A DNA stretch of 7,917 nt, from NCBI GenBank assembly GCA_021795255.1, contig JAJYPQ010000164.1:1-7917 (forward strand), written 5' to 3'. This document shows, piece by piece, positions 1-7,108 of this stretch. The position numbers and the translations under genes are program-made. Every line of letters begins with the position of its first letter. Within the stretch, counting starts at the first letter, position 1. Source of the stretch: Pseudomonadota bacterium. GTDB taxonomy: Bacteria; Pseudomonadota; Gammaproteobacteria; Acidiferrobacterales; Acidiferrobacteraceae. Under the pieces are notes generated by a model. That model saw nothing but the letters and a program-made list of their open reading frames with translations. It was not told where the DNA came from and ran no database searches.

Positions 1-1
1 G

Positions 2-742
2 TGTGGGTTGGGGGCCTTCCCTTTGGCGGTTTTTCATCTGATCGCACACGGCTTTTTCAAGGCCTCGCTGTTTTTGGGCTCGGGCAATGTGATAGGCGAT
101 GCGCGCCGCCATGACGGGGTGCCGCCCGATCCCATCTACACCTCGGTTGTCGAACGGCGCCCGGCCAAACCCTCCCGCCTGCCTTGGCTTGTGGCCGCGA
201 GTCTGACGGTTTTGGTGCCCATGATCGTGATCGGCTTGTCGCACTTTTTCGTGGCCGAACGTCTCTTTTACGAGCAAGGGGTCGTAGTCCTGCTCTTTTT
301 TGGCTGGGTGACCGGCGCCCAGGCGCTCTTTGCCGCGCATAAGATGTCACAGCAAGACCCGTGGCGGCTCATGATCGGCATCCTGGTGTCTTTTGTCGTG
401 ATCGTGATCGGCTATACCCTGATTAGCCATTATTTCGCTCATTTTCTGTATCCCAGCCTCAAGGAAAGCGCCGGGCTTTTTCAGGCCGCGAGCATTCATT
501 TGCTGTCTTTTGATGCCCTGGTCGTTTTCCTGGCGGCGATTTTCGTGGGGGGTTGGATCCTGACCTTCTTTGCCGACACTCTTGAGTGGGGGGATCACTT
601 GGGAAGACGCGGGCGCGGGCTCTATCTCATCATTTATGCCTGGTTGTCGCGCGAACTCTATGTGGCTGACGTCTACGCTTACCTAAGCCAGGTCTTACTG
701 CGCTGGTCACGTTGGCTCAACGTCTGGCTGGGGTGGTGCTGA
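2..742 (+). CDS. dabB: NuoL-like proton-conducting membrane subunit of DAB inorganic carbon pump (DabB), 3' end only
   Basis: The frame is open to the left edge, so this is the C-terminal part (about 246 residues) of a longer membrane protein. It begins inside the most conserved antiporter helix: His (nt 35-37), His (47-49) and Lys (59-61) have the H-x3-H-x3-K spacing of E. coli NuoL TM11 (H334, H338, K342). At least four more hydrophobic helices follow (roughly nt 180-270, 280-345, 365-455, 515-580). A C-terminal stretch rich in Tyr, Trp and Leu resembles NuoL C-termini. In the DAB family, DabB is the inner-membrane subunit thought to couple a cation gradient to DabA. The link to DabB rather than to respiratory NuoL comes from dabA two genes downstream. 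Oddly, no GF-x-S-K motif of the following NuoL helix (TM12) is seen after the H/H/K helix. The TTG at nt 8 is not the start. The next gene begins 1 nt after the stop. Confidence 0.85.
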   Translation, partial: CGLGAFPLAVFHLIAHGFFKASLFLGSGNVIGDARRHDGVPPDPIYTSVVERRPAKPSRLPWLVAASLTVLVPMIVIGLSHFFVAERLFYEQGVVVLLFFGWVTGAQALFAAHKMSQQDPWRLMIGILVSFVVIVIGYTLISHYFAHFLYPSLKESAGLFQAASIHLLSFDALVVFLAAIFVGGWILTFFADTLEWGDHLGRRGRGLYLIIYAWLSRELYVADVYAYLSQVLLRWSRWLNVWLGWC

Positions 743-743
743 C

Positions 744-1505
744 ATGGTCTGGTCGCTTGGTCTACTCGCCACTATGCTGCTCCCGCTCTTTCCCTTGAGC
801 TGGGTCTTTAATCGTCTCCTGACCCGTCTCCCCGGGGGCTGGCCCCAAGCCGTGGCGGTTCTGGTACTGCCCCAGGCGGGTCTTGCGCTGCTGCGGTTCT
901 CCGCTCTCGCACACAGCCTGCCACCCGCCTGGCACTTTTATGGGAGCTTGTGGGCGGTCTTTTCCTCTTTACTCTATGCGTTCCGGGCCTTAACCGCCCG
1001 TGAGGTCGGGATTTGGACACGGCTCTTGGTCAGTTCCGGATTGGCCCTGGTCTGGTTGGCGTGGTGGAGCGGTGTACCGCTCATCACGCTCCAGGTCTTC
1101 GCGCTCGCTTGGAGTCTGCCGGCGGCGCTGCTTTTGCTGTTGGCGGCGGCCTTGACCCGGCGCACGGGGGGCGCGTATTTGGGGCTTCAGGGCGGTCTTG
1201 TCGAGGCGCTCCCGCGACTCAGTGCCGGCCTCACGCTGTGCGCCTTGGCCTTGCTCGGCACACCCCTGTTTCCGGCCTTTTTCGCGCTTTGGCGCAGCTT
1301 AAGGCAGCTGCCGCTTGCGTGGGTGCCGCTGCTTTTACCCCTGCCTCTTTTGTGGGGCTGGGCGACTGGGCGTTTCTTTCAGGATCTCCTGTATGGGGAT
1401 TTTCGTGGCGAACCTATGACCGATCTGGGGCGTGGCGCTTTTGTGCTGATCGGGCTTGTCTTGTTTGCCTCTCTCTTCCTTAATCTTGTCGGTGGAGGGC
1501 TTTGA
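744..1505 (+). CDS. Small polytopic membrane protein, half-size complex I antiporter-like subunit
   Basis: This 253-aa, very hydrophobic protein has about seven or eight predicted membrane helices (approximately residues 4-24, 36-52, 64-82, 92-110, 112-136, 160-180, 189-206, 231-250). I do not recognise it as a named family. Residues 142-183 (GG-x-Y-x-GLQGGL-x3-LP, then ALLGTPLFPAFFALW) resemble the GGL-x-K-x-MP ... LAGIPPFSGFFSK block of NuoL/NuoM antiporter subunits. The tail (FF-x-DLLYGDF-x9-LGRG plus a last helix) resembles a NuoM-type C-terminus. The conserved Lys of that block is missing (Ala/Leu/Trp instead). It lies 1 nt after the dabB stop, with a GGGGTGG stretch just upstream of the ATG, and overlaps the dabA ribosome binding site, so it belongs to the same transcript. 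It may be an accessory membrane subunit that completes DabB. The assignment is inference from motif likeness and position. Confidence 0.75.
   Translation: MVWSLGLLATMLLPLFPLSWVFNRLLTRLPGGWPQAVAVLVLPQAGLALLRFSALAHSLPPAWHFYGSLWAVFSSLLYAFRALTAREVGIWTRLLVSSGLALVWLAWWSGVPLITLQVFALAWSLPAALLLLLAAALTRRTGGAYLGLQGGLVEALPRLSAGLTLCALALLGTPLFPAFFALWRSLRQLPLAWVPLLLPLPLLWGWATGRFFQDLLYGDFRGEPMTDLGRGAFVLIGLVLFASLFLNLVGGGL
1494..1499 (+). promoter_or_regulatory. Shine-Dalgarno site that fixes the dabA start
   Basis: GGAGGG lies 8 nt before the ATG at 1508 but only 2 nt before the in-frame TTG at 1502. The spacing favours ATG 1508. The site sits inside the last codons of the preceding gene, so translation of the two is probably coupled. 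Confidence 0.7.
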
Positions 1506-1507
1506 GT

Positions 1508-4500
1508 ATGACTCTGTCCTTGGGTGACCGGCTTAAGGTGCGCTCTATGGTCTACACAGCGAGCGAGCCGATTCCGCGTTTCTGGCCCATGCGCACATTT
1601 ATCCATCACAACCCGCTCTATGGCCTAGAGGACCGGCCCTTTGCCGACGCCGTCCGGCAGGGGAGCCGCTTGTTCCATGCCCGGGGTTATCTGAAGCGTT
1701 CCCAGTATCAGGCTTACCGAGCCGAGGGTAAGGTGGATGACGGCGAATTGCGTCGACGCATCCACGGCTTTCTGGATGCTCATGCCTCCAAGATTCCGAC
1801 ACTCGATCTCAAGGCGTGGCTCTGGCAGCTCATGACCAGCTGTCGCAGTGAAGGGGTTATTGCCGGCGGTCATTGGACCTCCGGGGAGTCGCTCTGGGCC
1901 AGCCTGCACGGGGAGGCCTTGTCGGTGCCGAAAGAGGGCTTGGATGTTCGGCTTTCGCCCATTATTTCAGATCGGTTTGCTCCTGAGACGCCTGTCTATC
2001 GGCACGTGGATCTCTTGTTTGGCACCCAGATCGGGGCGACCCTCGATGACCTTCTGAGTAAGAGTTGTTTGGATTTCTTTGATGAGGGGCAGTCGGCTTG
2101 GCACGCGCCTGGGCGCGAGGCGGGTTTCTTCGCATCTTGGAAGGAGGTCGCACGCCGCAATATTCGCTTTCTGCTCCGCGGCCTGCATCTGCGTGAACTC
2201 TTAGCGACAGAGGAGACGGCCGAGGGGATGGTGGTCCACGTCCTGCGCCTCCTGGAGGTGCCGGAGTCGGTGTGGCAAGGCTATATCACGCACGAACTAA
2301 CGAGTATGCATGGATGGGCCGGTTTTATTCGCTATCGCAGCAGCGCCAAGCATTATTACTGGGGACAACGCTACCCCGCTGACCTGGTGGATTTTCTCGC
2401 GGTGCGGATGGTTCTTGGGTTTGCGCTTTTGGAAGAGAGTCGGCGCCATCATCAGACCCCGGCCTCGTGGACCGAGCTTTTGACCTTACTGCGCGAACAG
2501 CCGCGGGCCGCCTATCTGCGCGCCGAGCTCTATGGTGGCACGATTTTGCCGGGGTGGGCGCAGCGCGCCGAAGACGTTCTTGTGCGCGGGCGCTTGAAGC
2601 CGATCGCTGAATTGGCAGCGGCTTATGCGTCGGCCAAGCTTCAGTGGGAGAACGAACATCAGGCAAAGCGCCTGCGGGTCTTGGCTTGTGCCGTGAGCGG
2701 CGACGCGGAGGCCGCGTTGATGGGCCTCTCCCCGGGCCAGTTGAGCGATCTTTTGGTCATACTGCGCGACTGGGAGCGTGGCGAGGGCTATGTCTGGCTC
2801 CAGGCGATGGAATCCCACTGCATCAGTGAATTGATAGACAAGATTCAGATACCGGTGAGCGAGGAGCGCAGCACCAAACGGCCCTTTGCCCAGGCTCTCT
2901 TCTGTATCGATGTCCGGTCGGAGCCCATGCGCCGGCGCCTCGAGGAATTGGGCGATTACCAGACCTACGGGATCGCGGGGTTCTTTGGTGTTCCGCTGGG
3001 CTATCTGGAGTATGGGAAGGGGAGCGAGACCCACCTCTGTCCGGCCATACAGACGCCGAAGAACCTGGTTCTCGAGATTCCGGCCACCCTGGAGTTAGAG
3101 GAGGAACCCCTGTATGGGGCCTTGGAGCACGTGTTGCATGAGCTGAAGGGGTCTGTGCTCTCGCCCTTTGTCGCAGTCGAGGCCATTGGCCTTCTCTTTG
3201 GCCTAGGACTCGTGGGTAAGACCGTGGCCCCCTTGAGCTACCATCGCTGGTATGGGCGCTTGCATGGTGGCAAGGGAGTCACGCGACTTCTGCTCGACAA
3301 ATTGAGTCCCGAGCAGGCCGATTCCATCATTCGGGCCGTGCAGCGGGCGATGATCCGGCGCGCCTTGGCCAAAGAGCCCAGTATGCCGCACGATCGAGTG
3401 ACGGACGATGAGGTCCGGGAGTTGCGCGAGATCGCGCTTTCGCATCAGCACGGCCCTAGTGCTTTGGCGAAACGGCGGAACATGACCGCCGCGGACGAGG
3501 CCAAGTTCATCGAGACATTGCGTCGGATCTACCTCGTAGATCGGGCCCAGACCAGCCTGCAGATGGAGCGTCTGGGGCGCATTGGGTTTAGTGTGGAAGA
3601 GCAGGTGCGTTATGTGCTCCAGGCCTTGCTCTCGATTGGTCTTGATCGGAATTTCTCGCGCTTCGTGCTGCTCGTGGGGCATGAGAGCCGTACCGAAAAT
3701 AACCCCTATGAATCGGCCCTCGACTGTGGCGCGTGTGGCGGCGGCAAGGGCCTACCGAATGCACGGGCCTTGGCCCATATGGGCAATAAATCAGAGATCC
3801 GACGCCAGTTGCGTGAGCACGGGATTGTCATCCCGGATGACACCTGGTTCTTGCCGGCTATCCACAATACGACGACCGATGCGATTGAGCTCCATGACCT
3901 CGATCTGTTGCCGGCTCGTCACTTGCTCTATTTAGAGCGCCTACGAGATGGGCTGTCGGCGGCGACCCGCCACTCTGCGGCCGAACGCATGGTCAAACTG
4001 GGGGCCGAGCCACGGGTCGCAGACGACCCCTTTGCCGCGGCGACCATGGCGCGTCGTCAGGCCCACGATTGGTCGCAGGTGCGCCCTGAGTGGGGCTTGT
4101 CCCGTAATGCCTATGCCTTGGTCGGCCGCCGAATCCTGACCGAGGGTGTCGATCTGCAAGCCCGCGCCTTCCTCCAGTCCTACGACTATCGTCTTGACCC
4201 TAAGGGCCGGCTTTTGGAGAACATCCTCACGGGCCCCTTGGTGGTCGGAGAATGGATTAATCTTGAGCACTATTTTTCGGTTGTTGACACCGATCACTAC
4301 GGGAGCGGGAGCAAGGTCTACCATAACGTCGCGGGGCGTTTCGCGGTCATGACTGGTAACCAGAGCGATCTGCGGACCGGCTTGCCGAGCCAGACCCTGC
4401 TTAAGGACGGTAAACCCTATCATGAACCGGTGCGCCTGATTGCCTTAGTCGAGGCGCCGTTAGCCTTTGCCCAACGGACGGTGAGCCGCATCGCCAAGGT

Positions 4501-4666
4501 CAAGGCGCTGATTGGGGGTGGCTGGGTCCGGCTTATCGTCCTCGATCCCGAGGACGACTATCGGGCGCACGTCTTTGACGACGGAGATTTCCATGTTCAT
4601 CCCCGCTCAGGCCGTGCCGCAAAGCTTTGTTCTGAATTGCATCCCATTGTGGAGGGATCTGTATGA
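1508..4666 (+). CDS. dabA: DabA, DUF2309-family zinc subunit of DAB inorganic carbon pump
   Basis: From ATG 1508 this encodes 1052 aa. It is a large protein of the DUF2309/UPF0753 family, the cytoplasmic, membrane-bound partner of DabB. The family is proposed to convert CO2 to bicarbonate one way, with a zinc site like that of beta-carbonic anhydrases. The expected zinc/catalytic residues are present: Cys466-x-Asp468 in the FCIDVRSE motif, His725 in VGHES, and Cys740 in DCGACGGGKG. The His-to-Cys spacing of 15 equals that known for Halothiobacillus DabA2 (H524, C539; C351, D353). The N-terminus carries the family-like FIHHNPLYGLE block. The spacing between the C-x-D and His motifs is 259 here against 173 in DabA2, so an insertion of about 86 residues, rich in charged helices, falls around residues 600-700. 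This fits the larger DabA form found near carboxysome loci. A TTG two codons upstream is a less likely start. The stop overlaps the next ATG (ATGA). Confidence 0.95.
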   Translation: MTLSLGDRLKVRSMVYTASEPIPRFWPMRTFIHHNPLYGLEDRPFADAVRQGSRLFHARGYLKRSQYQAYRAEGKVDDGELRRRIHGFLDAHASKIPTLDLKAWLWQLMTSCRSEGVIAGGHWTSGESLWASLHGEALSVPKEGLDVRLSPIISDRFAPETPVYRHVDLLFGTQIGATLDDLLSKSCLDFFDEGQSAWHAPGREAGFFASWKEVARRNIRFLLRGLHLRELLATEETAEGMVVHVLRLLEVPESVWQGYITHELTSMHGWAGFIRYRSSAKHYYWGQRYPADLVDFLAVRMVLGFALLEESRRHHQTPASWTELLTLLREQPRAAYLRAELYGGTILPGWAQRAEDVLVRGRLKPIAELAAAYASAKLQWENEHQAKRLRVLACAVSGDAEAALMGLSPGQLSDLLVILRDWERGEGYVWLQAMESHCISELIDKIQIPVSEERSTKRPFAQALFCIDVRSEPMRRRLEELGDYQTYGIAGFFGVPLGYLEYGKGSETHLCPAIQTPKNLVLEIPATLELEEEPLYGALEHVLHELKGSVLSPFVAVEAIGLLFGLGLVGKTVAPLSYHRWYGRLHGGKGVTRLLLDKLSPEQADSIIRAVQRAMIRRALAKEPSMPHDRVTDDEVRELREIALSHQHGPSALAKRRNMTAADEAKFIETLRRIYLVDRAQTSLQMERLGRIGFSVEEQVRYVLQALLSIGLDRNFSRFVLLVGHESRTENNPYESALDCGACGGGKGLPNARALAHMGNKSEIRRQLREHGIVIPDDTWFLPAIHNTTTDAIELHDLDLLPARHLLYLERLRDGLSAATRHSAAERMVKLGAEPRVADDPFAAATMARRQAHDWSQVRPEWGLSRNAYALVGRRILTEGVDLQARAFLQSYDYRLDPKGRLLENILTGPLVVGEWINLEHYFSVVDTDHYGSGSKVYHNVAGRFAVMTGNQSDLRTGLPSQTLLKDGKPYHEPVRLIALVEAPLAFAQRTVSRIAKVKALIGGGWVRLIVLDPEDDYRAHVFDDGDFHVHPRSGRAAKLCSELHPIVEGSV
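4651..4656 (+). promoter_or_regulatory. Shine-Dalgarno site of the PII-like gene
   Basis: GGAGGG lies 6 nt before ATG 4663, inside the end of dabA. Together with the ATGA stop/start overlap this points to translational coupling of dabA with the PII-like gene. Confidence 0.65.
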
Positions 4667-4989
4667 AGTCGTTGAACTTAAGTCCTTTGAAGAAGCTAGA
4701 GATCATTACCGAGGGGGGTCATAAGGATTTTGTGACCGATCTCCTGGATCGGGCTGGTGTGACCGGCTACACCATTGTCGGTAATCTCTCGGGCAAGGGC
4801 AGTCATGGCATTTACGCGGGCCACGTCATGTTTAACGAAGATGACGTTCTGATTATGGTGATCGTGGCCGTGCCCGAGGAGCTGGTGTCCCCCATTCTCG
4901 AGGGCTTTGCCCCGTTTTTCGAGAAACACACCGGGGTGGTTTTCGTTTCGGATATCCAGGTCAGTCGTCTGGTGAAATTCAAGGACTGA
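4663..4989 (+). CDS. PII-like signalling protein, carboxysome/DAB-associated (CPII type)
   Basis: A 108-aa protein with the PII ferredoxin-like pattern: strand KKLEIIT (10-16), helix 20-30, strand 36-40, a T-loop region (about 41-58, with [10 protein letters not shown]), strand [11 protein letters not shown] (61-71), helix 72-88 and a last strand ending in SRLVKF. PII proteins are trimeric sensors that bind adenine nucleotides and steer transporters or enzymes. A PII-like protein beside carboxysome genes (CPII, Thiomonas) has been shown to bind ADP/AMP with bicarbonate. The operon position directly after dabA suggests it senses carbon or energy state and controls the pump; that is inference. 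A Tyr is present at position 51, as in GlnB/GlnK, but its surroundings differ, so uridylylation cannot be assumed. The canonical B-loop GDGK motif is missing: TG (90-91) runs straight into the last strand. There is no cysteine, so no redox disulfide is possible. Confidence 0.88.
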   Translation: MKSLNLSPLKKLEIITEGGHKDFVTDLLDRAGVTGYTIVGNLSGKGSHGIYAGHVMFNEDDVLIMVIVAVPEELVSPILEGFAPFFEKHTGVVFVSDIQVSRLVKFKD

Positions 4990-4997
4990 CAACAGCA

Positions 4998-5038
4998 TTT
5001 CATCGGGTCGTAACAGGCCCTTAAATAGGTACATACAT
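4998..5038 (+). promoter_or_regulatory. Gap before cbbQ with weak promoter-like elements
   Basis: The 49-nt gap between the PII-like gene and cbbQ is the largest on this strand. TTTCAT (4998-5003) and TTAAAT (5021-5026) are spaced 17 nt, but the -35 match is poor and only four of six -10 bases fit. A 5-bp stem GGGTC/GGCCC (5005-5009, 5016-5020, one G-T pair) lies between them. An internal promoter or an RNA processing site are both possible; read-through from dabA is the simpler view. Confidence 0.18.
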
Positions 5039-5842
5039 ATGAGCGACATCAAAGACCAATATCTCATCCAACGTGAACCGTACTATAAGGAAGTTGCCGA
5101 CGAAATTGCGCTGTATGAAGCGGCCTATGCCGCCCGTCTACCGATGATGGTCAAGGGGCCGACCGGTTGCGGTAAGTCGCGTTTCATCGAGTACATGGCC
5201 TGGCGCCTTAAGCGCCCCTTAGTCAGTGTGGCCTGCAACGAGGACATGACGGCATCCGATTTGGTGGGCCGCTATCTTCTGGACAAGGACGGCACCAAAT
5301 GGCAAGACGGACCCTTGACCACGGCCGCCCGGATCGGCGCTATTTGCTACTTAGACGAAGTGGTGGAGGCGCGTCAGGACACGACCGTCGTCATTCATCC
5401 CCTCACAGATCATCGTCGTACCCTGCCGCTCGACAAGAAGGGAGAGCTGCTCCATGCCCACGCCGACTTTCAGTTGGTGATTTCTTATAACCCAGGCTAT
5501 CAGTCGTCTATGAAGGACTTGAAGCAGTCGACCAAGCAGCGCTTCGGGGCTTTAGATTTTAACTATCCGGGGCGCGATACCGAGATCGAAATCGTGGCCC
5601 ACGAGTCCGGGGTGTCGAGCGATATGGCGGGTAAGCTTGTCTCAGTGGCTGAGCGGTCGCGTAATCTGAAAGGCCACGGTCTGGATGAGGGGCTGTCGAC
5701 GCGCATGCTGATCTACGCCGGGTCCTTGATGCAAAAGGGCGTGCAACCGATCGATGCCTGCAGTGTCGCCCTGGTGCGGCCGATCACAGATGACCCGGAT
5801 ATGCGTGACGCCCTCGATGCGGCCGTCGGGACATTTTTTTAA
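5039..5842 (+). CDS. cbbQ: CbbQ, AAA+ MoxR-type Rubisco activase motor subunit
   Basis: This 267-aa AAA+ ATPase closely matches CbbQ (NorQ/GvpN/MoxR clade). It shows Walker A GPTGCGKS (40-47), Walker B AICYLDE (101-107, Asp106/Glu107), an [13 protein letters not shown] block (67-79), sensor-1 Asn151 in SYNPGY, a candidate arginine finger Arg168 in KQRFG, and LSTRML (219-224, sensor-2 region). CbbQ forms hexamers that, with the VWA-domain adaptor CbbO, remove tight-binding sugar phosphates from Rubisco at ATP cost; some are found with carboxysomes. The length is typical for the family. The start ATG has only a weak AGG (5027-5029) 9 nt upstream. The usual next gene, cbbO, is absent here: the following gene is convergent. 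Read-through from the DAB operon, or the weak promoter in the gap, would drive expression. Confidence 0.95.
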   Translation: MSDIKDQYLIQREPYYKEVADEIALYEAAYAARLPMMVKGPTGCGKSRFIEYMAWRLKRPLVSVACNEDMTASDLVGRYLLDKDGTKWQDGPLTTAARIGAICYLDEVVEARQDTTVVIHPLTDHRRTLPLDKKGELLHAHADFQLVISYNPGYQSSMKDLKQSTKQRFGALDFNYPGRDTEIEIVAHESGVSSDMAGKLVSVAERSRNLKGHGLDEGLSTRMLIYAGSLMQKGVQPIDACSVALVRPITDDPDMRDALDAAVGTFF

Positions 5843-5865
5843 AGCGGAGTCAGCGCCGTCGTGCC

Positions 5866-5881
5866 AGCGCTCACGAGCGCT
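5866..5881. terminator. Short inverted repeat between convergent genes, possible bidirectional terminator
   Basis: AGCGCT and AGCGCT form a perfect 6-bp stem around the loop CACG, just past the cbbQ stop and overlapping the stop codon of the Nudix gene. The stem is short. There is no clean T-run on either side (TTTGAGAG on +, GGCACG on -), so factor-independent termination is doubtful. Confidence 0.3.
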
Positions 5882-6452
5882 TTGAGAGTCCAGCGGGGTG
5901 GCGCTGGGCCCATTGGCGAATCTTGACCAGGAGTCGATGGATCGATCGCTCCTGGTTGTAAACCGGGACGTCGTTTAGAGGGATCCAGCGCAATTCGTGG
6001 GATTCGTCATTGCCTGGGATCGGGAGACGGTCATCGATCTCGACTAGGAAGCGGATATCGAGGTGCTCGTGGCCCCCCTCTTCGCGATTCAGCGGGATCC
6101 TATGGATGTCGATGTCGAAGATGTCCGGTTCCAGAAGACGAATCGCCTGAGGCGCTAGCGCCGTTTCTTCACTGCATTCTTTGAGTGCCACCCGTAGAAC
6201 ATCCTCATCGCCGTCGGCATGGCCTCCGGGCTGAAACCATTGGCCCAGTTTGCGGTGGAGCATGAGTAAGGTGGCATCGCGGTGCGGATTGAGCACCCAG
6301 GTTGAGGCCGTGACGTGCGCACCCGCGTTGTCGCGATAAAAGCAGCGCGGCGACCCCTGCAAAAGACGGCAACCGCGATAGGCAAACGCCCGCTCCTCAG
6401 GAAAATGGCTATGGTAGTGACAGAGACGATCTTGGAGGGAGCTTCGGTCCAT
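5871..6452 (-). CDS. Nudix hydrolase, second gene after csoS1D
   Basis: A 193-aa Nudix protein. The Nudix box lies at residues 77-99: Gly77, Glu83, Lys91-Glu92, Glu95-Glu96, then Thr-Ala-Leu. It fits G-x5-E-x7-RE-U-x-EE-x-G-U with Arg replaced by Lys91 and the last Gly by Ala98; the metal-binding glutamates (92, 95, 96) are kept. It is preceded by HRKLGQWFQPGGH, typical of small proteobacterial Nudix enzymes that cleave X linked to a nucleoside diphosphate. Residues 1-45 form an N-terminal extension ending in HVTAST. Later residues HLDIRFLVEI and ESHELRWIPL are the usual Nudix strand and substrate-loop region. The substrate cannot be told from sequence. It starts 8 nt after the csoS1D stop on the same strand, with no clear Shine-Dalgarno site, so it is likely translated by coupling. 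This pairing suggests a role near the carboxysome, for example removing a damaged or inhibitory nucleotide or sugar phosphate; that is inference. Confidence 0.9.
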   Translation of the reverse strand: MDRSSLQDRLCHYHSHFPEERAFAYRGCRLLQGSPRCFYRDNAGAHVTASTWVLNPHRDATLLMLHRKLGQWFQPGGHADGDEDVLRVALKECSEETALAPQAIRLLEPDIFDIDIHRIPLNREEGGHEHLDIRFLVEIDDRLPIPGNDESHELRWIPLNDVPVYNQERSIHRLLVKIRQWAQRHPAGLSKRS

Positions 6453-6460
6453 GGTTTAAC

Positions 6461-7108
6461 TTAGGTCCAAGAAGGGTTCTCTACGGCATGCACGGCGGCC
6501 GCGGCCGCCTCATCCACATCGGCTTCGCGCCCCGAAATGATCATGCGCCCGTAGGCGCCCACGGCGCGCACATCGACTAAGGTAATATTGGCGGCCTTCT
6601 CGGCCTGATTGGCCGCGTAGATGATGTAGCCGGCCGGTTCAGTCTCGAGAATGAACATGCTCTGCTCCGGCAGAATCATGGAGCCACGCCGGTTTTGCCG
6701 ATTTATGAGGACGGTGTGGTCCGGCATCATGCCGCGGATGATTTCATTCCACGTGATACGGCAGGCCTTACGATCCTTTTGTTCGGCCCCCATCCACCGA
6801 AGTACGGCCCGCCCCGCTTCGCGCACATCGCTTTGGTCGCGCTGGTGAATGATCATAGCCCCGAATTCCCGCTCGATCACAAGCTGGGACAGATGCACGC
6901 GCGTCGCTTTGAGGGCAATGTCTGTCAGGCGATGGATGGCCATGCCTGGTGACACCTCGACCCACAATGCCCCGTCCCCTGGGATCGGCAGGAAGCCTTG
7001 GGAGACTGTGGCGATGTAAGCGGCAAGTTGCGGTTGGAGTGAGTCGATGTAGACGTACGTCCGGAGCTGAATCATGGGCTCATGAACAATAAAGGATCCC
7101 GCCATCAT
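6461..7108 (-). CDS. csoS1D: CsoS1D, tandem BMC-domain carboxysome shell protein
   Basis: This 215-aa protein closely follows cyanobacterial CsoS1D as I remember it: [18 protein letters not shown] (14-31), GFLPIPGD (38-45), [10 protein letters not shown] (51-60), [11 protein letters not shown] (134-144), [10 protein letters not shown] (152-161), [16 protein letters not shown] (173-188). It contains two fused BMC domains (about 13-105 and 115-211). CsoS1D forms trimers, stackable as dimers of trimers, with a large central pore gated by a Glu-Arg pair (Glu120/Arg121 in the Prochlorococcus protein). The matching pair here is Glu79-Arg80 in the VIEREFG motif. It sits in the alpha-carboxysome shell and is thought to pass larger metabolites such as RuBP and 3-PGA. 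The long unresolved N-terminal extension of the cyanobacterial protein is nearly absent (11 residues). ATG 7108 is the first start after an in-frame TAG; Met12 (7075) is an alternative. No strong ribosome binding site is seen. It is divergent from the right-flank gene. Confidence 0.95.
   Translation of the reverse strand: MMAGSFIVHEPMIQLRTYVYIDSLQPQLAAYIATVSQGFLPIPGDGALWVEVSPGMAIHRLTDIALKATRVHLSQLVIEREFGAMIIHQRDQSDVREAGRAVLRWMGAEQKDRKACRITWNEIIRGMMPDHTVLINRQNRRGSMILPEQSMFILETEPAGYIIYAANQAEKAANITLVDVRAVGAYGRMIISGREADVDEAAAAAVHAVENPSWT

Noticed and set aside
1013..1483. 156-aa + strand ORF in another frame of the small membrane protein gene
   Set aside because: It lies wholly within the 744-1505 gene, which has a start site, tight operon spacing and a clear membrane pattern. 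The alternative is Gly/Ala/Arg-rich out-of-frame reading.
1502..1507. TTG start of dabA at 1502
   Set aside because: It is only 2 nt from the GGAGGG site, while ATG 1508 is at the ideal 8 nt.
2486..3034. 182-aa minus-strand ORF inside dabA
   Set aside because: It is antisense to a well-supported gene with intact motifs, so it is a shadow of dabA codon bias.
5005..5020. Stem GGGTC/GGCCC before cbbQ as a terminator
   Set aside because: It is only five pairs including one G-T and is followed by TTAAAT rather than a T-run. It may lower cbbQ expression slightly, but it is not convincing as a terminator.
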